Shown: positions 48,617 through 58,713, numbered from the stretch's first letter. The stretch: DNA of 64,000 nucleotides from an uncultured Shewanella sp. (GCF_947495455.1 NZ_CANLZC010000005.1:1-64000), one strand, 5' to 3'. A program made the numbers and translations. Notes: generated from the sequence alone by a model not told the origin.

Positions 48617-49000
48617 ATGCCAACTTGCCACCATTGCCAAAAACATTATCATGCCTCATTAAATCTATGCCCTCATTGCCTTTCTCCCAGAACTCAACAA
48701 ACCAGTCAAACGCTCCCTCCAAATAAGACAATGACACCTGCACTTGCCTTAGCCATTTTTCTATTTCCTGTTATTTTTTCTTGGTTCACACTGCAAAAAG
48801 GGTATAGCGATTTAAGTAAAACACTCGCTATGAGTTGGCTAGGTGTGCTTCTATTCTCATTACTATTGAATCTCGCCGTTGTCAATGCCGCCATCAAGCC
48901 TACTACCTCCTCTATGCAGCAATATCACTCCCACATATTGACACAAAACAAACCGACAAAAGATCACTCTTCGATACAAAAGCAACTTAAGAATTCATAG
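48617..49000 (+). CDS. Small zinc-ribbon membrane protein
   Basis: The N-terminus MPTCHHCQKHYHASLNLCPHC is a CxxC...CxxC zinc ribbon. Two hydrophobic helices follow: PALALAIFLFPVIFSWFTL and LAMSWLGVLLFSLLLNLAVVNA. The tail is polar. Three ATG codons lie close together; 48617 gives the best spacing to AAGG upstream and starts directly at the zinc ribbon (127 residues). Function is unknown. It precedes the GGT-family gene by about 50 bases and may be co-transcribed. Confidence 0.72.
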   Translation: MPTCHHCQKHYHASLNLCPHCLSPRTQQTSQTLPPNKTMTPALALAIFLFPVIFSWFTLQKGYSDLSKTLAMSWLGVLLFSLLLNLAVVNAAIKPTTSSMQQYHSHILTQNKPTKDHSSIQKQLKNS

Positions 49001-49051
49001 GCTTCCTTTCAAAGCTCATTCAAATTAGCTTCAAGAAACGGAGAATAAAGA

Positions 49052-50719
49052 ATGGCTGATAGACTCACAGGGCAACCTTTTACGACACGTTCTGAGATTA
49101 TTGCCCAGCACGGCATGGCCGCTACATCTCAGCCTTTAGCAACACAAGTTGCAATCGACATACTAAAACAAGGCGGGAATGCTATTGATGCGGCCATTGC
49201 CGCCAATGCATTGCTTGGGCTGGTTGAACCCACAGGAAGTGGGATCGGTGGAGACTTATTTGCCATTATCTGGGATGCACAATCACAACAACTTTTCGGA
49301 CTCAATGGCTCAGGACGCTCACCCATATCATTACCTTTAAACTATTTTTCGCAGCAGAAATTAACCGCTATTCCCGCTTTTGGCCCTCTAAGTGTCTCCA
49401 CACCAGGCACGGTTGATGCTTGGTACGAAATGCACCAAAAATTTGGCTCACTTTCCATGGCCACACTATTTCAGCCAACCATTGATTATGCTGAGCAGGG
49501 GTTTCCAATGACTGAAACCATCAGCATTGAAATGGCACTAAGCGCCAAACATTTACAAGGCTTTCCAAATTTTGCCCAAACCTATATGCCTAACGGCATG
49601 ACCCCCACTAAAGGAACGCTTTTTAAAAATCCACATTTGGCGAATACTCTAAAACACATTGCAAAGTATGGCAGAAATGGCTTCTACAAAGGGGATATTG
49701 CCAAGACGATTTCTCGCTATATGAAAGACAATGGAGGCTTTTTAAATGAAGAGGATCTCAGTCAACACAAATCAGAATGGGTGACGCCGATTTCCACGCA
49801 CTATCGCGGCTTTGATGTATGGGAACTCCCACCAAACGGGCAAGGGATTGCTGTACTGCAAATACTTAACATGCTTGAACAACATGATATCTCACGCATG
49901 GGGTTTGGCAGTGAAGCACTCATTCACACTGTCATTGAAACCATAAAACTCGTCTATGAAGACAGAGCAAAATTCTATTGCGATCCTGACTTTAATCACA
50001 TTCCCATCAAGACGCTGCTGTCTAAAGATTATGCTCAAAAGCGCAATGCTCTCATCCATTATAAAGCAAACCTGCAAGTGGGATCAGGCATGAGTGGATC
50101 ACATCATATTGGACAAAATTTAAGTGCATTAAATCATGGAGATACTGTCTATCTTACCACCGCCGACAAACAAGGCAATATGGTATCCTTAATTCAGAGT
50201 AACTACCGAGGTATGGGCTCAGGCATGACCCCAACAAACTTAGGTTTTGTGCTGCAAAATAGAGGACAGCTGTTTAGCCTACACCCACAAGATCATAATG
50301 TGTACCAACCTAATAAACGGCCATTTAACACCATTATTCCCGCTTTTGTGACTCAAAACGACAAACCTTGGCTTAGCTTTGGTGTGATGGGCGGTCCCGT
50401 TCAACCACAAATGCAAGTTCAAATTCTTATGAATCTCATTGATTTTAAAATGAACTTACAAGAAGCAGGTGATGCTCCTCGCTTCTTACATGCTGGCACA
50501 AGTCAACCGACTGGTAAGAAAATGACACAAGGAGGCTACATTAGTTTAGAAAGCGGATTCAGTGCCAGTGTCATGCAAGGTTTAATTGACAGGGGACATG
50601 ACATACAAGATTTGAGCGGTGAATTTGGCGGTTATCAAGCCATCGCATGGAATGATAAAAAACAGGTCTATTTTGGTGCTTCTGAAAGCCGCAAAGACGG
50701 CCAAGCTTCAGGATATTAA
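49052..50719 (+). CDS. Gamma-glutamyltransferase family protein (cytoplasmic type)
   Basis: GGT-family Ntn hydrolases cleave gamma-glutamyl bonds such as that of glutathione. The 555-residue proenzyme has AAIAANALLGLVEPTGSGIGGDLFAII, self-processing threonine in HGDTVYLTTADKQGNMVSLIQSNYRGMGSG near residue 368, and FGVMGGPVQPQMQVQ. There is no signal peptide, unlike E. coli Ggt, so it probably acts in the cytoplasm, as proposed for YwrD-type members. The true substrate is uncertain. AGAA/GGAG precedes the ATG, and the next gene starts 17 bases after its stop. Confidence 0.9.
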   Translation: MADRLTGQPFTTRSEIIAQHGMAATSQPLATQVAIDILKQGGNAIDAAIAANALLGLVEPTGSGIGGDLFAIIWDAQSQQLFGLNGSGRSPISLPLNYFSQQKLTAIPAFGPLSVSTPGTVDAWYEMHQKFGSLSMATLFQPTIDYAEQGFPMTETISIEMALSAKHLQGFPNFAQTYMPNGMTPTKGTLFKNPHLANTLKHIAKYGRNGFYKGDIAKTISRYMKDNGGFLNEEDLSQHKSEWVTPISTHYRGFDVWELPPNGQGIAVLQILNMLEQHDISRMGFGSEALIHTVIETIKLVYEDRAKFYCDPDFNHIPIKTLLSKDYAQKRNALIHYKANLQVGSGMSGSHHIGQNLSALNHGDTVYLTTADKQGNMVSLIQSNYRGMGSGMTPTNLGFVLQNRGQLFSLHPQDHNVYQPNKRPFNTIIPAFVTQNDKPWLSFGVMGGPVQPQMQVQILMNLIDFKMNLQEAGDAPRFLHAGTSQPTGKKMTQGGYISLESGFSASVMQGLIDRGHDIQDLSGEFGGYQAIAWNDKKQVYFGASESRKDGQASGY

Positions 50720-50736
50720 ATTCAACAAGAGGATTT

Positions 50737-51612
50737 ATGAATTACTTATCATTAGCAAAACACATAGCCACCGATGTAAAAGCCGCGCTACTCAAAGATT
50801 TAAAACATAAACAAGGTTTCTCTGTTCACGCTCAAAATGAAGCCGATACTAAATCAACACATCATGCCGACAACATTGCTTTTAATATCATCAAGCAACG
50901 CCTAGAATCTTATCCTTGCCAAATATTCATGGAGGGATTTCAATTCCCCAAAAAAGATAATCCAGATTTTATTATTTATATTGATCCCCTTGATGGCTCA
51001 CTGAATTGGGACAGAGGGATCGGCGATCCTTGTATTGCATTAGCCATCAGCGAACATTTAGATAATCCCACCTTTGACCATTTATGTTTCGCTTATGTAG
51101 AAGGCTTTCATTCTGGCGATTATTACTTTACTGAAAATAAAAAAAGCTATTTTTATTCATCATTATTAGAAAGTACTCAAGTCATCCAATGTGAGGGAAA
51201 AACTCAACTTTCTGCGGCCTGCGGTTATCTCAGACTCGGCTATTCCAAAGCTGAAGAACAGCTATTATTTAGCTATCCGATATTTCTACAATGCCGTGAT
51301 ATTCGCGCCATAGAAAATAGTAATATGGAATTGTGCGAACTGGCTCGAAATGCCGCTGATTTCATGATTGAAGCACGAAAAGTATCTGATTTATATAATC
51401 TACTCGCCTACCCTATTCTAAAGTATGCAGGCGGCCACATAGTCAACAAAATGAGTGAAAGCCTCTGCCATCAAGTCATTCAACCTGATGGTATATACGA
51501 TTTTATTGCCGCTACTAACGCATTATTACTTAAAGATATACTCACATCCATCAATCATTTTAAGCAAAAAAAAGAGCATAAAACTTCACTAAGTATATTT
51601 ACGCTCTTATAA
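50737..51612 (+). CDS. Inositol monophosphatase family protein
   Basis: The 291-residue protein belongs to the Mg2+-dependent FIG superfamily (inositol phosphatase, CysQ-like). The central IIYIDPLDGSLNWDRGIGDPCIALAI is the DPxDGT-type metal site with serine in place of threonine. The first metal glutamate region is EGFQFPKKDNPD. The last motif is less standard (IEARKVSDLYNLLAYPILKYAGG), still with D before LA.PIL..AGG. Substrate is unknown. It is 17 bases after the GGT-family gene, so the two form a pair. Confidence 0.85.
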   Translation: MNYLSLAKHIATDVKAALLKDLKHKQGFSVHAQNEADTKSTHHADNIAFNIIKQRLESYPCQIFMEGFQFPKKDNPDFIIYIDPLDGSLNWDRGIGDPCIALAISEHLDNPTFDHLCFAYVEGFHSGDYYFTENKKSYFYSSLLESTQVIQCEGKTQLSAACGYLRLGYSKAEEQLLFSYPIFLQCRDIRAIENSNMELCELARNAADFMIEARKVSDLYNLLAYPILKYAGGHIVNKMSESLCHQVIQPDGIYDFIAATNALLLKDILTSINHFKQKKEHKTSLSIFTLL

Positions 51613-51659
51613 AACAGTGAACATTCACTGATATACGATTTAAAATAAAATACTATTCA

Positions 51660-52874
51660 TTAAAATGAATCCCTTGGCACTCGTACCCAACCTTCCATCA
51701 GCACACGCGCACTGCGGCTCATAATGGCTTTCGTCACTTGCCATTGCCCATCGACTTCACTTGCCTGCGCCCCAACTTTAAGGGTGCCGGAAGGGTGACC
51801 AAAACAAACATTGCTCGCTGCATTATTCCGCTTGTCACCACCCGCTGCTTGATACACTAAAGTGCCAGGTATTGCAGCTGCCGCACCAATCGCCACAGCT
51901 GCCGTACCCATCATGGCATGATGTAGTTTTCCCATAGACAAGGCACGGACGTTCAAATCAATCATATCTTTAGTGATTGATTTACCGCTGGATGAAACAT
52001 AGTCTTTCGCTTCACTCACCATCGCCACTTTCGGAGTATGGGCTCGTAAAGCGGCGTCATCAACATGAGAAATAAGCCCCATTTTAACCGCACCATAAGC
52101 ACGAATTGTTTCAAACATAGCCAAGGCTTGAGGTGAGCCATTAATGGCCTCCTGAAGCTCAATGCCTTGATAACCAATGTCTTTCGCCTTGATGAAAACC
52201 GTTGGAATACCCGCATTAATTAACGTAGCCTTAAGCTGTCCGCTGGCCACAATATGTTGCGGTACACTGAGTTCATCGACAAGATTCCCCGTCGGAAACA
52301 TGGCCCCTTCATCATCGGCCGGTGACATAAATTCAACCATCACTTCGGCTGCCGGAAACGTAACACCATCGAGCTCAAAATCGCCAATTTCTTGAACGTC
52401 ACCGTTACTCATAGGCACATGAGCAATAATAGTTTTACCGATATTTTTCTGCCAAATACGCACCACAGCAATGCCGTTATCGGGCACGTGCGTTTTATCG
52501 ACTAAGCCAGAATGAATAGCAAACGCGCCGACAGCCGCCGATAAATTGCCACAATTGCCACTCCAATCCACAAAAGGCTTATCAATTGCCACTTGGCCAA
52601 ACAAGTAATCCACATCGTGATCCGCCTGAAAACTTTTAGATAAAATAACTATTTTGCTGGTGCTCGATGTGGCCCCGCCCATACCATCAGTTTGTTTGCC
52701 GTAAGGATCTGGACTACCTATTACTCGTAATAAAAAAGCATCTCTTTCGAGGCCAGCCACTTGCGCCGCAGCAGGTAAATCCTCGAGATTAAAAAACACA
52801 CCTTTACTGGTACCACCACGCATATAAGTCGCTGGAACTCTTATTTGAGGCGCAAAAACATGAGAAATTTTCAT
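51660..52874 (-). CDS. prpF: Aconitate isomerase-type protein PrpF
   Basis: PrpF works with AcnD in the 2-methylcitrate cycle, isomerising the trans-2-methylaconitate made by AcnD to a form aconitase can hydrate. The 404-residue protein has the N-terminal YMRGGTSKGVFFNLEDLP and SGNCGNLSAAVGAFAI, two diaminopimelate-epimerase-like motifs with the catalytic cysteine in GNCGN, and FGHPSGTLKVGAQ near the C-terminus. Its start overlaps the stop of acnD by one base, so they are translationally linked. It is the last gene of the operon. Confidence 0.96.
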   Translation of the reverse strand: MKISHVFAPQIRVPATYMRGGTSKGVFFNLEDLPAAAQVAGLERDAFLLRVIGSPDPYGKQTDGMGGATSSTSKIVILSKSFQADHDVDYLFGQVAIDKPFVDWSGNCGNLSAAVGAFAIHSGLVDKTHVPDNGIAVVRIWQKNIGKTIIAHVPMSNGDVQEIGDFELDGVTFPAAEVMVEFMSPADDEGAMFPTGNLVDELSVPQHIVASGQLKATLINAGIPTVFIKAKDIGYQGIELQEAINGSPQALAMFETIRAYGAVKMGLISHVDDAALRAHTPKVAMVSEAKDYVSSSGKSITKDMIDLNVRALSMGKLHHAMMGTAAVAIGAAAAIPGTLVYQAAGGDKRNNAASNVCFGHPSGTLKVGAQASEVDGQWQVTKAIMSRSARVLMEGWVRVPRDSF

Positions 52875-55480
52875 TATGCCGCTCCTTTTTCTAAGAAATC
52901 CTGCGCAAAACGTTGCAGTACACCACCCGCCTCATAAATAGACACTTCTTCTGCGGTATCGAGTCTGCAAGTAACAGGGACGTCGACGCGCTCACCCGTT
53001 TTACGATGAATAATCAAGGTTAAATCGGCACCCGGCCTACGATCGCCAACAACATCATAAGTTTCAGTGCCATCTATTGCATAGGTATGACGATTGTCGC
53101 CCTGCATAAATTCAAGGGGCAGCACTCCCATTCCCACTAAATTAGTGCGATGAATGCGCTCAAAGCCTTCAGCAACAATCACTTCAACCCCAGCCAAACG
53201 CACTCCTTTCGCTGCCCAGTCTCGTGATGAGCCTTGACCATAATCCGCACCGGCGATAATAATTAAAGGTTGTTTACGCTCCATGTAAGTCTCAATGGCT
53301 TCCCACATGCGAGACTCCACCCCTTCAGGTTCGATGCGAGTCAAAGAGCCTTGCTTAACTTCCACTTGCCCCTCTTTGCCAATTTGCGTCACCATTTCAT
53401 TAAACAGCTTGGGATTAGCAAAAGTAGCCCTCTGCGCCGTTAAATGATCGCCTCTATGGGTGGCGTAAGAATTAAAATCGGCTTCTGGCAGTCCCATTTT
53501 ATGTAAATAAGCGCCCGCGGCACTGTCAAGCATAATGGCATTAGAAGGGGATAAATGATCTGTAGTGATATTATCGCCCAATACGGCCAAGGGCCGCATG
53601 CCTTTCATGGTACGCTCACCCGCTAACGCCCCTTCCCAATAAGGGGGACGGCGAATATAGGTACTTTGAGGTCGCCAATCATACTGAGGATCATTATCTT
53701 TACCGTATTCGACCTTAATGTCGAACATAGGCTCGTACACTTGACGAAATTGTTCAGGCTTAACACTGGCATTGACCACAGCATCGATTTCTTCATCGCT
53801 GGGCCAAATATCTTTTAGTCTAACATCTTGACCTTCACGATCTTGGCCCAATACATCTTGCTCAATATCAAAACGTATGGTTCCCGCAATCGCATAGGCC
53901 ACGACTAATGGCGGTGAAGCTAAAAAGGCTTGCTTAGCATAAGGGTGGATACGACCATCAAAATTGCGATTACCTGACAATACCGCCGTGGCATAGAGAT
54001 CTCGGTCGATCACTTCTTGTTGAATAAGCGGATCAAGCGCTCCACTCATGCCATTACAGGTAGTGCAGGCAAAGCCCACAATCCCAAATCCAAGTTGCTC
54101 CAGCTCAGGTAATAACTTGGCTTCTTCAAGGTATAATTGCACCGCTTTTGAACCCGGTGCAAGGGAGGTTTTCACCCAAGGCTTACGCATTAAGCCTTTA
54201 GCATTGGCATTACGAGCCAATAAACCTGCCGCAATCACATTACGTGGATTAGAAGTATTCGTACAGCTGGTAATCGCGGCAATGATGCAAGCACCATCGG
54301 GCATTAAGCCCGCTTCCTTTTCCACTGTGCCACTAATGCCTTTGACGGCTAAATCCCTTGTGGATACACGGCGATGAGGGTTCGATGGCCCTGCAATATT
54401 ACGGCCCACCGACGATAAATCAAATTTCAGCACCCGCTCATATTCCACCTCTTTTAAACTGTCACTCCACAATCCACTTTGCTTAGCGTAAGTTTCGACT
54501 AACTTAACTTGCTCTTCACTTCGTCCTGTCAGTTTTAAATAATCTATGGTTTTCTCATCGATATAAAACATGGCTGCTGTGGCGCCAAATTCAGGCGTCA
54601 TGTTTGAAATCGTCGCGCGATCGCCTAATGTCAATGCGCGAGCCCCTTCGCCAAAAAACTCTAAATAAGTCGATACGACTTTTTCATTGCGAAGAAATTC
54701 AGTAATGGCCAGCACAATATCTGTCGCTGTTATGCCACTTTGGCGCTGCCCGACCAACTCCACACCAACAATATTGGGTAAACGCATGTAAGATGGACGA
54801 CCCAACATGACACTTTCTGCTTCTAATCCTCCCACACCAATGGCTATCACACCTAAGGCATCCACATGAGGAGTATGACTATCTGTGCCCACCAGAGTAT
54901 CAGGGAATGCGACGCCATCGCGGGATTGCACCACAGGGGACATTTTCTCTAAGTTAATTTGATGCATGATCCCATTACCCGGCTGGATCACATCGATATT
55001 TTTAAAGGCGGTTTTAGTCCAATTAATAAAATGAAATCTGTCTTCATTTCGCCTATCTTCAATGGCGCGGTTTTTTTCAAATGCATCGGTATCAAACCCC
55101 GCATGCTCAACAGCTAAAGAATGATCCACAATTAACTGTGTCGGCACCACAGGATTGACTTTTGAAGGATCCCCCCCTTTATCGGCAATGGCATCCCTAA
55201 GGCCTGCCAAATCCACTAAGGCCGTTTGGCCCAAAATATCATGGCACACCACGCGAGCCGGATACCAAGGAAAGTCTAAGTCTCGTTTACGCTCAATGAT
55301 CTGGCTTAAACAGGCCGTTAATGTTTCAGGAGGACAACGGCGAACCAGATTCTCGGCGTAAACACGTGAACTATAAGGGAGTTTTTTATAAGCTCCCGGA
55401 CTGATAGCATCAACAGCGGCTTGGGTATCAAAATAATCGACAGAAGTGCCCGGTAATGGTTTGCGATAAAGGGTATTCAT
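52874..55480 (-). CDS. acnD: 2-methylcitrate dehydratase, iron-sulfur dependent (AcnD)
   Basis: AcnD dehydrates 2-methylcitrate; with PrpF it replaces PrpD. It is an aconitase-superfamily protein of 868 residues. DSHTPHVDALGVIAIGVGGLEAE is the conserved aconitase motif; [4Fe-4S] ligands are in ITSCTNTSNPRNVIAAGLLARNA and FACTTCNGMSGAL. The swivel domain has LGDNITTDHLSP and GADYGQGSSRDWAAKG. It lies between prpC and prpF, as in Shewanella. A terminator-like hairpin stands upstream, between prpC and this gene. Confidence 0.97.
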   Translation of the reverse strand: MNTLYRKPLPGTSVDYFDTQAAVDAISPGAYKKLPYSSRVYAENLVRRCPPETLTACLSQIIERKRDLDFPWYPARVVCHDILGQTALVDLAGLRDAIADKGGDPSKVNPVVPTQLIVDHSLAVEHAGFDTDAFEKNRAIEDRRNEDRFHFINWTKTAFKNIDVIQPGNGIMHQINLEKMSPVVQSRDGVAFPDTLVGTDSHTPHVDALGVIAIGVGGLEAESVMLGRPSYMRLPNIVGVELVGQRQSGITATDIVLAITEFLRNEKVVSTYLEFFGEGARALTLGDRATISNMTPEFGATAAMFYIDEKTIDYLKLTGRSEEQVKLVETYAKQSGLWSDSLKEVEYERVLKFDLSSVGRNIAGPSNPHRRVSTRDLAVKGISGTVEKEAGLMPDGACIIAAITSCTNTSNPRNVIAAGLLARNANAKGLMRKPWVKTSLAPGSKAVQLYLEEAKLLPELEQLGFGIVGFACTTCNGMSGALDPLIQQEVIDRDLYATAVLSGNRNFDGRIHPYAKQAFLASPPLVVAYAIAGTIRFDIEQDVLGQDREGQDVRLKDIWPSDEEIDAVVNASVKPEQFRQVYEPMFDIKVEYGKDNDPQYDWRPQSTYIRRPPYWEGALAGERTMKGMRPLAVLGDNITTDHLSPSNAIMLDSAAGAYLHKMGLPEADFNSYATHRGDHLTAQRATFANPKLFNEMVTQIGKEGQVEVKQGSLTRIEPEGVESRMWEAIETYMERKQPLIIIAGADYGQGSSRDWAAKGVRLAGVEVIVAEGFERIHRTNLVGMGVLPLEFMQGDNRHTYAIDGTETYDVVGDRRPGADLTLIIHRKTGERVDVPVTCRLDTAEEVSIYEAGGVLQRFAQDFLEKGAA

Positions 55481-55624
55481 AACTTAATTCCATGTACATC
55501 GCTACATTACCCGCTTTATTCCATTAACAGATCCTGATAATAAATCCTGTTAACGAAACAAGTTATACGGATAATCTAGTTATAAAACTCACACTAAAAA
55601 TGATTTTAATGTCATTAACACAAT

Positions 55625-55647
55625 AAAAAAGGCAGCCAATGCTGCCC
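55625..55647 (-). terminator. Intrinsic terminator after prpC, inside the prp operon
   Basis: On the minus strand GGGCAGC, a four-base loop and GCTGCC are followed by six T. It begins about 14 bases after the prpC stop and about 145 bases before acnD. Partial termination here would give less acnD-prpF than prpBC transcript, or acnD has its own promoter in the 55481-55620 gap. Confidence 0.8.
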
Positions 55648-55660
55648 TCATCGTCACGAT

Positions 55661-56788
55661 TCATCTTTCGCTGATCGGCATGACTTTACGTGGCGCTTCA
55701 CCGATATAATCGGCGCTAGGTCTGATAATACGGTTGTTTGAACGTTGCTCCATCACATGTGATGCCCAGCCCGTTAAACGTGAGCACACAAAAATAGGCG
55801 TAAAGAGCTTAGTCGGAATGCCCATAAAGTGATAAGCAGATGCATGGAAAAAATCAGCATTACAAAAGAGCTGTTTGCTGTCCCACATGAATTCTTCGCA
55901 AGCGACAGAAATGTCATACAGTGAGCTGTCACCAAACTCTTTTGCCAGTTTTTCAGACCAAGACTTGATGATCACATTGCGAGGATCTGACGTACGGTAA
56001 ATCGCATGGCCAAAACCCATGATTTTTTCTTTACGCTCAAGCATGCCTGCCATTTGTATCTTGGCATCTTCAGGTGATTTAAAGGCCTGGATCATATCCA
56101 TGGCCGCTTCATTAGCGCCGCCATGAAGTGGACCACGCAAAGTGCCAATAGCGCCTGTAATGCAAGAGAACATGTCAGACAAGGTCGATGCACAAACACG
56201 AGCGGTAAAAGTCGATGCGTTAAATTCGTGCTCTGCATATAAAATGAGTGACACATCCATGACGCGGCGATGCTGCGCTGATGGCGCCTTACCTTTTAAT
56301 AAATGTAAAAAATGCCCTGCTAACGACTCTTCATTAGTAACGCAATCAATCTCAACATTGTCATGAGAAAAGCGATACCAATAGCACATGATAGCGGGAA
56401 AGGCCGCCAACAAACGGTTCGCCGCTTGCTTTTGTGCATTAAAATCCAATTCAGGCTCTAAGTTACCTAAAAAAGAGCACCCGGTTCGCATCACATCCAT
56501 AGGATGAGAATCAGCTGGAATACCTTTTAGCACTTCCTTTAAGGCTTGAGGAAGATCCCGTAATGAAAACAATTCAGCTTTATAGGCATCTAACTGAGAT
56601 TCATTCGGTAACTCACCATTAAACAGTAAATATGCCACTTCTTCAAAAGTAGCATTATCAGCAAGATCTGAAATATCGTAACCTCGATAAGTCAGACCTG
56701 AGCCTGACTTACCCACTGTACATAACGCCGTTTCACCTGCACTTTGACCACGAAGGCCTGCGCCCGCTAATTTCTTATCTACCATCAC
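55661..56788 (-). CDS. prpC: 2-methylcitrate synthase (PrpC)
   Basis: PrpC condenses propionyl-CoA with oxaloacetate to 2-methylcitrate, the entry to the methylcitrate cycle. The 375-residue citrate-synthase fold shows GLTYRGYDISDLA near the N-terminus, LYAEHEFNASTF, GPLHGGANEAAMDMI and GFGHAIYRTSDPRN with catalytic histidines, and a C-terminal aspartate region. Lacking the N-terminal extension of citrate synthase and with these neighbours, PrpC is the better name. About 90 bases separate it from prpB. Confidence 0.96.
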   Translation of the reverse strand: MMVDKKLAGAGLRGQSAGETALCTVGKSGSGLTYRGYDISDLADNATFEEVAYLLFNGELPNESQLDAYKAELFSLRDLPQALKEVLKGIPADSHPMDVMRTGCSFLGNLEPELDFNAQKQAANRLLAAFPAIMCYWYRFSHDNVEIDCVTNEESLAGHFLHLLKGKAPSAQHRRVMDVSLILYAEHEFNASTFTARVCASTLSDMFSCITGAIGTLRGPLHGGANEAAMDMIQAFKSPEDAKIQMAGMLERKEKIMGFGHAIYRTSDPRNVIIKSWSEKLAKEFGDSSLYDISVACEEFMWDSKQLFCNADFFHASAYHFMGIPTKLFTPIFVCSRLTGWASHVMEQRSNNRIIRPSADYIGEAPRKVMPISER

Positions 56789-56880
56789 TAAATTCCTTTC
56801 ATTGGTATGCTGTAACTCATTCTTGGATACTGATAGCTTCCACTCAGTAAATCGCCCTTCAATAAGGGAGATCTAGCTTA

Positions 56881-57759
56881 TTAGAGATTTTTCCCTTCGG
56901 CAAACAAATTGTCTAGTTTTTGCTCATAATCGTGATAACCCAAATAATCATAGAGCTCCATTCGCGTTTGCATAGAGTCCACCACAGCGTTTTGATCGCC
57001 ATCGGCTAATATAGCCCCGTACACTTGCTCTGCAGCCTTGTTCATGGCTCTAAAAGCACTGAGTGGATAAAGCACTATGGATGCGCCCCATTCCCCTAGT
57101 TGCGCTTTATTCCAAAGCTCAGTCTGTCCAAATTCCGTAATATTGGCCAAAATAGGCACGCTTAATGCTTCTGAAAACGCACGGTAATGGGCCTCAGTTT
57201 TCACCGCCTCGGCAAAAATACCGTCTGCGCCCGCCGCCACATAAGCCTTGGCACGTTCTATTGCCGCTTCTAACCCTTCTTGTGCAAAGGAATCCGTACG
57301 GGCCATAATGAAAAAATCAGGATCAGTGCGTGCATCGACGGCGGCTTTAATGCGATCAACCATTTCTTCAGTAGACACTATTTCTTTATTCGGCCTGTGC
57401 CCACAACGCTTTTGAGCGACTTGATCTTCCATATGCACAGCAGCAGCGCCTGCTTTTTCCATATCGCGTATGGTTTTAGCAATATTAAACGCGCCGCCCC
57501 AACCCGTATCAATATCAACGAGCAAAGGTAAATCACAGGCAGAGGTAATACGCTGTACATCAACAAGCACATCATTGAGTGACGTCATACCTAGATCAGG
57601 TAAACCATAAGAAGCATTGGCCACACCACCACCAGACAAGTAAATGGCTTGATGTCCAATTTTTTTCGCCATTATAGCCGAATAGGCATTAATGGTTCCC
57701 ACCACTTGTAAAGGATGATTGTCTGCTAATGCTTGACGAAACTTCTTACCTGCACTCAT
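56881..57759 (-). CDS. prpB: 2-methylisocitrate lyase (PrpB)
   Basis: PrpB splits 2-methylisocitrate to pyruvate and succinate, the last step of propionate oxidation by the methylcitrate cycle. The 292-residue protein is of the PEP mutase/isocitrate lyase superfamily. DIDTGWG gives metal-binding aspartates, and [13 protein letters not shown] is the catalytic KxCGH loop (here KRCGH). Its start overlaps the stop of the gntR gene by four bases (ATGA), so it is translated together with the regulator. Confidence 0.96.
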   Translation of the reverse strand: MSAGKKFRQALADNHPLQVVGTINAYSAIMAKKIGHQAIYLSGGGVANASYGLPDLGMTSLNDVLVDVQRITSACDLPLLVDIDTGWGGAFNIAKTIRDMEKAGAAAVHMEDQVAQKRCGHRPNKEIVSTEEMVDRIKAAVDARTDPDFFIMARTDSFAQEGLEAAIERAKAYVAAGADGIFAEAVKTEAHYRAFSEALSVPILANITEFGQTELWNKAQLGEWGASIVLYPLSAFRAMNKAAEQVYGAILADGDQNAVVDSMQTRMELYDYLGYHDYEQKLDNLFAEGKNL

Positions 57760-58445
57760 CTTTTCTCTCCCTGCTGTGTTTCAAGCTTGCTCTGTATATT
57801 GTTTTTTGAATATAAAATATGTCGTCTCATCAGCATTTCAGCCAATTCTTCGTCTCGATTGGCAATGGCTTGCACTATATGTTTATGTTCCTCAAATGCC
57901 CTTGTTACTCTCGGGCCACTCATGCCCAGCTGCACACGATACATACGCACTAAGTGATAAATACCATTTAACAATAAGGTTATGAGATGATGGTTTTTAC
58001 TGCCTAAGATGATCCGATAATGAAAATCCACATCACCGGCTTCTTGATAATAAGACTCGCTCAAACGGACTTCATCAAAGTGGGTTTTCAATAATCTATT
58101 AAGATCAGCAATTTCTTCATCAGACATATTTCTGGCCGCCAAACGCGCCGCCATGCCCTCTAGAGACTCACGAACTTGATACAACTCAATCAAGCCTTCT
58201 TTCGTTAAACTCACGACGCGCGCGCCCACATTGGCTTTTCGTTCGACTAAATGACACGAGGCTAAGCGATTAATGGCTTCACGAACAAGCGCACGACTCA
58301 CCTCATATTTTGTCGACAATTCAGCTTCACTTAATTTAGCACCAGATGCGATAACACCTTCTACAATATCAGTTCTTAACTGAAAAAAGGTTTTATCTGC
58401 TGAAGTAATAGCTTGTTCTTCGGTATGTTCAAACAAAAATGCCAT
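57756..58445 (-). CDS. prpQ: GntR-family (FadR/FCD type) regulator of the methylcitrate operon
   Basis: The N-terminal winged helix-turn-helix ([50 protein letters not shown]) is followed by an all-helical FCD ligand-binding domain. It is the first gene of the prp operon and sits behind a promoter flanked by palindromic sites, so it very probably represses its own operon until a propionate-derived effector binds. Shewanella uses a GntR regulator called PrpQ for this role; the symbol rests on that context. The start [11 protein letters not shown] (229 residues) is preferred; the frame to 58484 would run through the operator. Confidence 0.85.
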   Translation of the reverse strand: MAFLFEHTEEQAITSADKTFFQLRTDIVEGVIASGAKLSEAELSTKYEVSRALVREAINRLASCHLVERKANVGARVVSLTKEGLIELYQVRESLEGMAARLAARNMSDEEIADLNRLLKTHFDEVRLSESYYQEAGDVDFHYRIILGSKNHHLITLLLNGIYHLVRMYRVQLGMSGPRVTRAFEEHKHIVQAIANRDEELAEMLMRRHILYSKNNIQSKLETQQGEKR

Positions 58446-58473
58446 GGTGAATAGACAAGGTAAAAATACAATA

Positions 58474-58537
58474 ATTGTCGACAATGTAGGCTTTTTATCA
58501 ACCTAAGTCAAGTTAAAGCCTATATATTGTCGACAGC
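58474..58537 (-). promoter_or_regulatory. prp operon promoter with two GntR operators
   Basis: On the minus strand TTGACT (58506-58511) and TACATT (58483-58488) are separated by exactly 17 bases. A perfect palindrome ATTGTCGACAAT (58474-58485) overlaps the -10 and start point; a 10-of-12 match (58526-58537) lies just upstream of the -35. Regulator bound at both would enclose the polymerase site. A third, 11-of-12 match lies inside the regulator gene at 58309-58320. Confidence 0.8.
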
Positions 58538-58713
58538 TTATCGATATCAATAATATTTCATGGGATATAAAAAACATTTATCTGCATTTAAGGAAAATGT
58601 TTTTATTAATAAGTCATAATCTTAGCTAGATAAAGTAAATACATCTGTATTACCTTAAAATACAAAGAATATAAGTAATCATCTAATTGCATTACCTTTC
58701 CTGTGAGTCTTCT

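Noticed and set aside
53000..55400. Plus-strand frames opposite acnD
   Set aside because: They are shadows of a long, clearly coding minus-strand gene and have no family features.
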